Origin: Flavobacteriaceae bacterium TMED179
GTDB taxonomy: Bacteria; Bacteroidota; Bacteroidia; Flavobacteriales; Flavobacteriaceae
Length of the DNA: 13,388 nucleotides
Assembly (NCBI GenBank): GCA_002169865.1
Contig: NHIC01000007.1
Coordinates: 108,456 to 121,843 of the forward strand
Direction of reading: 5' to 3'
The notes under the pieces were generated by a model. The model was not told the DNA's origin. It searched no databases and worked only from the letters and a program-made list of their open reading frames with translations. A program made the position numbers and the translations under genes. This document shows positions 8,940 through 13,388 of the stretch, in pieces (within the stretch, counting starts at the first letter, position 1; each line of letters opens with the position of its first letter).

Positions 8940-9878
8940 ATGGCTAAAAAAGATGATTTTGATAAAATAGATTCGAATAAAGATGGATTTATTTCAAGAG
9001 AAGAATATGCCAATGCAGATAAATCTGCTGGAGTCAAAAAAGAAAAGCTTAATTGGTTTTTGAGATTAATTACTCTTGGTGATCGTTTTGATATCAGAGA
9101 TTTTTGGGACCGATTAAAAAAGTCAATTGTCGAGTTTATCATTTTGGTTTTTGGTGTAACTGTATCCTTTGGAATTGAGCAGCAGGGTGGGGATTCTGAT
9201 AATCGAGAGGATGGGATAGAAAATCTTCAAAACTTAAGAGAAGAGATTGATAAAATGATAGCTTATACAGATGTTTACATTGAGCAAGTAAATTGGGTAA
9301 CAGAATTGTATCAAAAACAATATGACAAATGGGAGGTAGATAATGATAGTGTTTTCCTTGATTATCAAGAAGATGAAGAAGAGGAAGGCGGAAAATTTTA
9401 TTTTGCACCAATGGGTATGTATGTAAATAGAGATCCATTTAATCCTCCACGAGTAAATTTTGATGCCATAAAATTGGATGGTACATTTCGACTAATGCCA
9501 AAAGAAGTAGGTTTAAAGATGACTGAAATTTATGACGGAACTGAACTGAGATATCTAATTGAGAATACTGGAGTATCTGAAGAGCGATATGTAAGACAAT
9601 TTGTAGATCGAATTGCTAATAAATGGGTTTATGATTTGCCATGGGTGGATGTTGATTATAATGAATTTTGGATAGAAAACAGAAAATATATTCAAAATGA
9701 TAAATTTATAAAATACAACCTTTACAAGAGACTTGATTTATGGGAGTATAGTATTAAAGATCAACTACAACTTTATAAAAAATCTTTAGTTGAGAGTACA
9801 GAAATGTTAGACTCTGTAATTGCTGTAAGAGATAGTGAATTTGAATTTATTTGGTGGGTTTTAAATCCTAAGGATTAG
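8940..9878 (+). CDS. EF-hand, single-pass membrane protein of unknown function
   Basis: I do not recognise a named family. The 312-residue protein starts with a textbook EF-hand calcium loop, DSNKDGFISREE (11-22): Asp11, Asn13, Asp15, Gly16, Ile18 and Glu22 are all at the canonical positions, followed by a helix (YANADKSAG). One hydrophobic segment, IVEFIILVFGVTVSFGIE (63-80), comes after basic RLKK (58-61), so the positive-inside rule puts the EF-hand in the cytoplasm and the C-terminal ~230 residues outside the inner membrane. After the membrane come a likely helical stretch (93-130), an acidic run DYQEDEEEE (141-149) and an aromatic-rich helical region. The membrane segment and what follows loosely resemble small Bacteroidota membrane proteins of the DUF6090 kind (inference from memory). 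An in-frame TGA lies 6 nt before the ATG, fixing the start. It sits 88 nt after addB, possibly with its own promoter. Confidence 0.85.
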   Translation: MAKKDDFDKIDSNKDGFISREEYANADKSAGVKKEKLNWFLRLITLGDRFDIRDFWDRLKKSIVEFIILVFGVTVSFGIEQQGGDSDNREDGIENLQNLREEIDKMIAYTDVYIEQVNWVTELYQKQYDKWEVDNDSVFLDYQEDEEEEGGKFYFAPMGMYVNRDPFNPPRVNFDAIKLDGTFRLMPKEVGLKMTEIYDGTELRYLIENTGVSEERYVRQFVDRIANKWVYDLPWVDVDYNEFWIENRKYIQNDKFIKYNLYKRLDLWEYSIKDQLQLYKKSLVESTEMLDSVIAVRDSEFEFIWWVLNPKD

Positions 9879-9884
9879 TTTTTT
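9864..9884 (+). terminator. Hairpin covering both stop codons of convergent genes, then T6
   Basis: AATCC-TAA-GGATT (9864-9876, stem arms 9864-9868 and 9872-9876) is followed by AG and six Ts (9879-9884). It overlaps the stop codons of the EF-hand gene (+) and crtI (-). The T run suits termination on the plus strand; the minus strand has only a weak T run. Confidence 0.42.
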
Positions 9885-11334
9885 CAATTAATTCTGCAAC
9901 TAATTTTCCAGAAACAATACTAGGAGGGACCCCTGGTCCAGGAACGCTTAATTGCCCGGAAAAAAATAAATTTTTCACTTTAGAACTTTTTAATTTAGGT
10001 CTCAAAAATGAGGTTTGGAGTAAAGTATTTGCCAAACCATATGCATTACCCTTATAAGAATTGTATTCGCTTATAAAGTCATTAACGCAAAACGACTTTT
10101 TATAAATAATATTTTTTTTAATCTTTTGCTTAGTTATTCTTTCAATTCTATTAATAATAATGTTATAATACTTTTCCCTTAAGTCTTCAGTATCTTCAAG
10201 CCCAGGTGCTATCGGAACCAATATAAAACCATTTTCACATCCCTCAGGAGCGGTGTGACTATTAGTCATCGAAGTGAAATTTGCATAAAATAATGGTTTT
10301 GAAGGCCACTTAGGATCTTTATAAATTTCTTTTGAGTGTAAATCGAAATCTGTATCAAAAAATAAATTATGGTGAGCTAAGTTTTGGAGCTTTTTATCAA
10401 AACCCAAATAAAATAAAAGTGATGATGGAGCAAAGATTTTACTTGACCAATATTTTTTTGAATATTGTCTTTGAGATTTAGGTAATAATGTTTCAGTATG
10501 ATTATAATCTGCTCCAGATAAAATATATTGACTATTCACTATTTTATCATTTATCATAAGTCCTACTGCAGATTTTTTTTTTGTTATTATTTGAGTAACA
10601 TTGGAGTTATTATGATACCTAACTCCTAAAGATTCGCCGATTTTAATCATAGCTTTTACAACATCATAAAATCCATTATTAGGTTGCCAAGTTCCTAGTC
10701 CAAAATCTGCATAATTCATGAAATTATAAAACGCGGGAGTATTTGATGATTCAGCACCAAGAAACAATACAGGGAATTCTAGGATTGATCTTAATTTTGG
10801 ATTTTTAAATCTTTTATGAACTTGTTTTTTTATGTTAGTAAAAAAATAACCAACTCTTTTGGTGGTGTCTAAAGTAATTAATTCAAGTGGAGAAATCCCC
10901 GGCATTTTATACAACATATCTTTGACAGCTATTTTGTAATTATCTTTCGCCATTTTTATAAACTTTAATAATTCTACTGAACTACCTTTTTCTTCCTTCT
11001 CAAAAACTTTACATATTTTTTCTAATTCATCTGGAATTGCAATGAAATCATTTTCTCCAAAATAAACATGATATGCAGGATTTAATTTTTTAAGATTATA
11101 GAAGTCTGTACTTTTTTTACCAAAGTCATTAAAAAATTTTTCAAATACATCTGGCATCCAATACCAGCTTGGTCCCATATCAAATGTGAAACCATTTTCT
11201 TTAAACTGTCTTGCCCTGCCACCAAACTCTGCATTTTTTTCAAAAACGTTTACTTCGTAACCCATCTTAGCTAAATAACAAGCTGCGGAAAGAGAAGAAA
11301 ATCCCGACCCTAAAATTGAAATAGATTTTTTCAT
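9868..11334 (-). CDS. crtI: Phytoene desaturase, CrtI family
   Basis: FAD-dependent carotene desaturase that turns colourless phytoene into lycopene or a similar acyclic carotene at the membrane. The N-terminal Rossmann fold has ISILGSGFSSLSAACYLA (5-22), with an acidic ribose-binding Glu32 (VFEKN), then FGGRARQF (37-44). DMGPSWYWMPDVFEKFF (52-68) is the substrate-side motif I associate with flavobacterial CrtI. The C-terminal FAD motif is LFFSGQLSVPGPGVPPSIVSG (456-476; given in part). At 488 residues it is full length. CrtI relatives (CrtD, CrtN, ketolases) share the fold, so the exact reaction is inferred. No phytoene synthase (crtB) lies next to it, although the two genes are often paired; the convergent EF-hand gene occupies that side and overlaps the 3' end by 11 bp. 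It may be transcribed with the upstream ThuA and channel genes, or from a -7-like element at 11342-11349. Confidence 0.9.
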   Translation of the reverse strand: MKKSISILGSGFSSLSAACYLAKMGYEVNVFEKNAEFGGRARQFKENGFTFDMGPSWYWMPDVFEKFFNDFGKKSTDFYNLKKLNPAYHVYFGENDFIAIPDELEKICKVFEKEEKGSSVELLKFIKMAKDNYKIAVKDMLYKMPGISPLELITLDTTKRVGYFFTNIKKQVHKRFKNPKLRSILEFPVLFLGAESSNTPAFYNFMNYADFGLGTWQPNNGFYDVVKAMIKIGESLGVRYHNNSNVTQIITKKKSAVGLMINDKIVNSQYILSGADYNHTETLLPKSQRQYSKKYWSSKIFAPSSLLFYLGFDKKLQNLAHHNLFFDTDFDLHSKEIYKDPKWPSKPLFYANFTSMTNSHTAPEGCENGFILVPIAPGLEDTEDLREKYYNIIINRIERITKQKIKKNIIYKKSFCVNDFISEYNSYKGNAYGLANTLLQTSFLRPKLKSSKVKNLFFSGQLSVPGPGVPPSIVSGKLVAELIEKTNP

Positions 11335-11341
11335 AGCTTAA

Positions 11342-11349
11342 CAAAGATA
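11342..11349 (-). promoter_or_regulatory. -7-like element before crtI
   Basis: TATCTTTG on the minus strand fits TAnnTTTG. It ends 7 nt before the crtI ATG, so the transcript would be nearly leaderless. No TTG lies at a suitable -33 distance, so this may be chance. Confidence 0.22.
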
Positions 11350-11394
11350 TTACATAAACCAAAGAGAAAAAACCTATTTACTTTAAATGATATC

Positions 11395-12129
11395 TCAATC
11401 TTTTTGAGCGGCCCAACTAACCCCTTTTGTTATCAAAGTCCAAACTTCGGGAATTTCAAAAATATCTTTAGAATGTCCCAACGAACAATAAAAAACACGT
11501 CCTTTTCCGTAAGGTTTTTTCCAAACTACAGGCATTTCTACACCATCAATCCACTCATCGTGATCTCCATTAAATTTTGTTGTTGCAAGAACTTTGATCT
11601 TTGGATCAATATGCATGTAATATTGTTCAGTTATAAGTTTGAAATCATATATTCCCTGAGTAATTGGATCGGGTTTATCCGAAATATTTACTTCATACTT
11701 TACCTGGTTCCCTGGATGATTTACGAATTGACCTCCAATCATGTATTGATATTCAAAATCATTTCTAAACGAGTCTCCTAGTCCTCCATGGCATCCTGCT
11801 AAGCCAACACCACTGGCAACCGCTTTTCTTAATCCTTTGGATTCTTCTTCTTTTATTTTACCCATTGTGATATGTTGAATTATTAAATCTAAATCATTCA
11901 TTATCATTGAGTTTGAATAAATAGAAGTACCCTCAAAAAGTTTTACATCCGCTTTTTTTTCATTAAGCCAATTTGCTATTTTATTCGCAAATATTTTGGG
12001 TTTATGACCTTCCCATCCACCATATACGATTAATACTTTTTTCCCTTCAAGATTATTAATCTTTTCTTGGGAGTAACCATTGCCAAGAACAATAATCAAT
12101 ATTATTAAAGATTTGTAGAGTTTAAACAT
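11395..12129 (-). CDS. Secreted ThuA-domain protein
   Basis: ThuA family, a class I glutamine amidotransferase-like fold linked by name to trehalose utilisation; its biochemical activity is poorly defined. The N-terminus MFKLYKSLIILIIVLGNGYS is a Sec signal peptide with probable cleavage after Ser20. There is no lipobox Cys, so a soluble periplasmic protein is predicted. Family motifs are present: VLIVYGGWEGHKP (32-44), LAGCHGGLGDSF (110-121), GGQFVNHPG (132-140), EQYYMHID (168-175) and PVVWKKPYGKGRVFYCSLGH (200-219). At 244 residues it is a single domain with no sugar-binding or cytochrome module fused. Its start is 28 nt after the channel gene and its end 60 nt before crtI, so co-transcription is possible, but the three genes share no obvious pathway. 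Such proteins are common in polysaccharide-degrading Bacteroidota, though no carbohydrate-active gene lies nearby. Confidence 0.88.
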   Translation of the reverse strand: MFKLYKSLIILIIVLGNGYSQEKINNLEGKKVLIVYGGWEGHKPKIFANKIANWLNEKKADVKLFEGTSIYSNSMIMNDLDLIIQHITMGKIKEEESKGLRKAVASGVGLAGCHGGLGDSFRNDFEYQYMIGGQFVNHPGNQVKYEVNISDKPDPITQGIYDFKLITEQYYMHIDPKIKVLATTKFNGDHDEWIDGVEMPVVWKKPYGKGRVFYCSLGHSKDIFEIPEVWTLITKGVSWAAQKD

Positions 12130-12157
12130 TTTAAATTATAAGAGGTTAATACAGGAT

Positions 12158-12856
12158 TTATCTATTTTTTCTAAAATGATGAATCTCTTCGACAAATGAT
12201 GCACTTATAATTCCAGTAGGGATGGCAACAATACCTATCCCTATTAATGAAATAAATCCCGCAAAAAATTTCCCCCATATAGTTATGGGGACTACATCTC
12301 CGTATCCAACTGTCGCAAGTGAAACCGTAGCCCACCATAAAGATGCAGTGATACTAGAAAACACCTCTGGTTGCGCTTCATTTTCTAAAAAATAGATTGC
12401 GGAGGCTGAAAAAAGAATACATAACAATGAAAGAAATAATGTAAATTTCAACTCATTTTTTACTGCTGTAAGGGCTTTAATAAAAAGTTTTAATGATTTA
12501 CTATCTCTTCCTAATTTAAAAATCCTTGAGAGGCGGAACAAACGTAAAATTCTAAAGAAGCGTCCATCGATTAAAACAAATTGTTTAATATAAAATGGAA
12601 GGATGGATATAAAGTCTACAACACCAAAAAAACTAAAAACATAAGAAACTACGCCTTTCAATTTATTTTCCTTATAGCTAGCATAGATTCTGTAAAAGTA
12701 TTCTACAGTAAAAATTAAGATTGAAGTTAATTCAAAATAAGAAAATATTTTACCAAAACGAAGATTAATATAATCGTGTGATTCCAGAATCATTGCTAAA
12801 ATATTTGCTATAATCAGTAGATAAATAAAACTATCAAAGCGATTGAATTTTTTCAT
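12158..12856 (-). CDS. Voltage-gated-type potassium channel (6-TM, Ion_trans family)
   Basis: Inner-membrane K+ channel subunit, expected to work as a tetramer. The selectivity filter is TVGYGD (182-187) after a pore helix (ITASLWWATVSLA). Six helices can be read: S1 about 9-25, S2 about 36-57 with Glu52, S3 about 70-90 with Asp81, S4 99-117, S5 about 136-156 and S6 about 195-220 with IPTG (212-215) as the likely hinge. S4 carries Arg99, 102, 105, 108, 111, Lys114 and Arg117, a strict every-third-residue pattern that marks a voltage sensor. The protein ends about ten residues past S6, so it has no RCK or cyclic-nucleotide-binding domain. Length (232) suits a minimal bacterial Kv channel. Whether it is truly voltage gated is inferred from S4. 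It is the first gene of a possible three-gene minus-strand set; no clear promoter was found upstream. Confidence 0.92.
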   Translation of the reverse strand: MKKFNRFDSFIYLLIIANILAMILESHDYINLRFGKIFSYFELTSILIFTVEYFYRIYASYKENKLKGVVSYVFSFFGVVDFISILPFYIKQFVLIDGRFFRILRLFRLSRIFKLGRDSKSLKLFIKALTAVKNELKFTLFLSLLCILFSASAIYFLENEAQPEVFSSITASLWWATVSLATVGYGDVVPITIWGKFFAGFISLIGIGIVAIPTGIISASFVEEIHHFRKNR

Positions 12857-12998
12857 AATAATTAGATTACATTAAAAAATAATTTTAATTGACAAATTTT
12901 ACATTTGATAGCGTCTAATATATTGAAAATAAGAATATTCCAAAAAAATTTATTTGTATTATGTTTTATAAATAATTTTATTACGTTTATCTTAATTT

Positions 12999-13032
12999 GG
13001 TTCATGACTATAAACATGAAAAACCTTTTTTT
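12999..13032 (+). terminator. Orphan terminator-like hairpin
   Basis: GGTTCATG (12999-13006) pairs with CATGAA plus CC (13015-13020 and 13024-13025), with an 8-nt loop and an AAA bulge, and is followed by seven Ts (13026-13032). The form is that of an intrinsic terminator on the plus strand, yet no plus-strand gene lies upstream in this gap. It could end a small RNA, or be chance in T-rich DNA. Confidence 0.28.
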
Positions 13033-13180
13033 AGAAACGTTTTTTGTATTCCCTTCAAAAATAACCTAATCTAGTAATTGAAGAATTTATCTTTTCCGTA
13101 ATGTAGCATGTTACTACACCTACTTAGTATTACTTTAAATTTTTTTAATAAAGTGTTTAATTTTTCAAGTAATAAAAGAT

Positions 13181-13211
13181 AATTGTTTGTACAATAATTG
13201 TGCTAACAATT
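13181..13211. promoter_or_regulatory. Tandem inverted-repeat operator candidate
   Basis: Two copies of AATTGT-N4-ACAATT lie head to tail with a 15-bp period. Copy 1 is AATTGTTTGTACAATA (13181-13196, one mismatch; it includes the palindrome TTGTACAA at 13187-13194). Copy 2 is AATTGTGCTAACAATT (13196-13211, perfect), and its symmetry extends to 9-bp arms (13193-13214). The site sits directly upstream of a -7 element and the CrtA-like gene, so binding of a dimeric regulator there is a reasonable inference. The regulator is not in the window. Confidence 0.5.
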
Positions 13212-13215
13212 ATTT

Positions 13216-13223
13216 TATATTTG
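13216..13223 (+). promoter_or_regulatory. Candidate -7 element for the CrtA-like gene
   Basis: TATATTTG fits the Bacteroidota TAnnTTTG consensus and lies 43 nt before the ATG at 13267. Possible -33 elements are TTTG at 13186-13189 (26-nt spacer, longer than usual) or TTG at 13198-13200 (15 nt, shorter than usual). Both overlap the inverted repeats, so promoter and operator are intertwined. Confidence 0.42.
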
Positions 13224-13266
13224 TAATCTATTTTATTTTTTTCTGACAAATATTCATTTCAATTTG

Positions 13267-13388
13267 ATGGGTCAAATTACTACTCTAACTTTTTTTTCTT
13301 TTGAATCAAAAAAATTTTGGGCATTCAAGCAAATGGGAATTGCCCCAAGATTATTGCAGGTTCGAGAGGGATTGCAGTTTTTTAAATT
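13267..13388 (+). CDS. crtA: CrtA-like (spheroidene monooxygenase family) protein, N-terminal part
   Basis: The first 40 codons of a gene that runs off the right edge. The translation begins MGQITTLTFFSFESKKFWAF and continues KQMGIAPRLLQVREGLQFFK. This matches the start of spheroidene monooxygenase (CrtA) proteins as I recall them: a TLxFF strand, then WA-xxQMG-xA-xxL, then EGLxFFK. CrtA adds a keto group at C-2 of acyclic carotenoids in purple bacteria. Flavobacterial relatives are often annotated this way without proof of function, so the substrate is open. The frame is open from ATG to the window end. The Bacteroidota-type -7 element and tandem repeats upstream support a real 5' end. No Shine-Dalgarno sequence is seen, as usual in this phylum. 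Confidence 0.72.
   Translation, partial: MGQITTLTFFSFESKKFWAFKQMGIAPRLLQVREGLQFFK

Larger units (their letters stand above)
12857..13266. other. 410-nt divergent non-coding region
   Basis: Very AT-rich DNA between the divergent channel and CrtA-like genes, and by far the largest gap in the window. No ORF longer than about 21 codons here looks real. It contains a weak inverted repeat CAAAT-N5-ATTTG (12893-12907), a terminator-like hairpin (12999-13032), tandem inverted repeats (13181-13211) and a -7 element (13216-13223). The rest shows nothing I can name. Confidence 0.6.

Noticed and set aside
9139..9438. 99-codon open frame on the minus strand
   Set aside because: Antisense to the EF-hand gene; composition is that of a complementary shadow (many Leu, His and Gln) and no domain is visible.
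11394..11408. CTCAA-N5-TTGAG hairpin at the ThuA stop codon
   Set aside because: Only a 5-bp stem with no following T run on the minus strand; not enough to call a terminator.
11404..11781. 125-codon open frame on the plus strand
   Set aside because: It lies fully inside the ThuA gene on the other strand, and its translation has no recognisable motif, while the ThuA frame has a signal peptide and all family motifs.
12893..12907. Inverted repeat CAAAT-N5-ATTTG upstream of the channel gene
   Set aside because: Five-base AT-rich arms are expected by chance here, and the nearby TAAAATTTG misses the -7 consensus by one base of spacing.
13004..13069. 21-codon ORF with Met, Lys and a hydrophobic stretch
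   Set aside because: It overlaps the terminator-like hairpin, has no ribosome-binding or promoter signal, and is within chance expectation.
1..13388. Search for CRISPR array, transposase, integrase, phage, tRNA or defence system
   Set aside because: No spaced direct repeats of 25-40 bp, no terminal inverted repeats, no tRNA-like cloverleaf and no mobile or defence proteins were seen; AddAB here reads as the housekeeping recombination enzyme.

Overview
The window is AT-rich DNA, roughly one third G+C by eye, with very little non-coding space. It looks like chromosome from a marine-type member of the Bacteroidota, most likely class Flavobacteriia. Reasons: a long 632-residue amidophosphoribosyltransferase, a Bacteroidota-style AddA/AddB pair, a flavobacterial-type CrtI, almost no Shine-Dalgarno sequences, and TAnnTTTG -7 elements of the Bacteroidota promoter type. 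No rRNA, tRNA, CRISPR array, insertion sequence or phage gene was seen.

Left block (1-2887): the 3' end of a PfkB-family sugar/nucleoside kinase is followed after 30 nt by purF (first step of de novo purine synthesis), probably in one transcript. It converges on sodA (superoxide dismutase with Mn-type residues). The 62-nt gap between purF and sodA holds hairpin-forming palindromes.

Middle block (2986-8851): addA and addB, 16 nt apart, encode a helicase-nuclease for double-strand break processing and recombination. AddA has a complete UvrD-type motor, a RecB-type nuclease and a TTG start. AddB keeps its nuclease site but has neither a Walker A motif nor enough cysteines for an Fe-S cluster. 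An unrecognised protein follows (8940-9878): a canonical EF-hand, one membrane segment and a predicted extracytoplasmic domain.

Right block (9868-12856, minus strand): Kv-type potassium channel, then a secreted ThuA-domain protein, then crtI (phytoene desaturase). Gaps are short, so they may share a transcript. crtI overlaps the EF-hand gene tail to tail by 11 bp, at a hairpin that covers both stop codons. No phytoene synthase gene is present in the window.

Right edge (12857-13388): about 410 nt of non-coding DNA with an orphan terminator-like hairpin and a striking tandem pair of inverted repeats beside a -7 element. Then comes the start of a CrtA-like (spheroidene monooxygenase family) gene that runs off the window. 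Together with crtI this points to carotenoid metabolism, possibly regulated at the tandem repeats. The EF-hand membrane protein and the tandem operator-like site are the least explained items.
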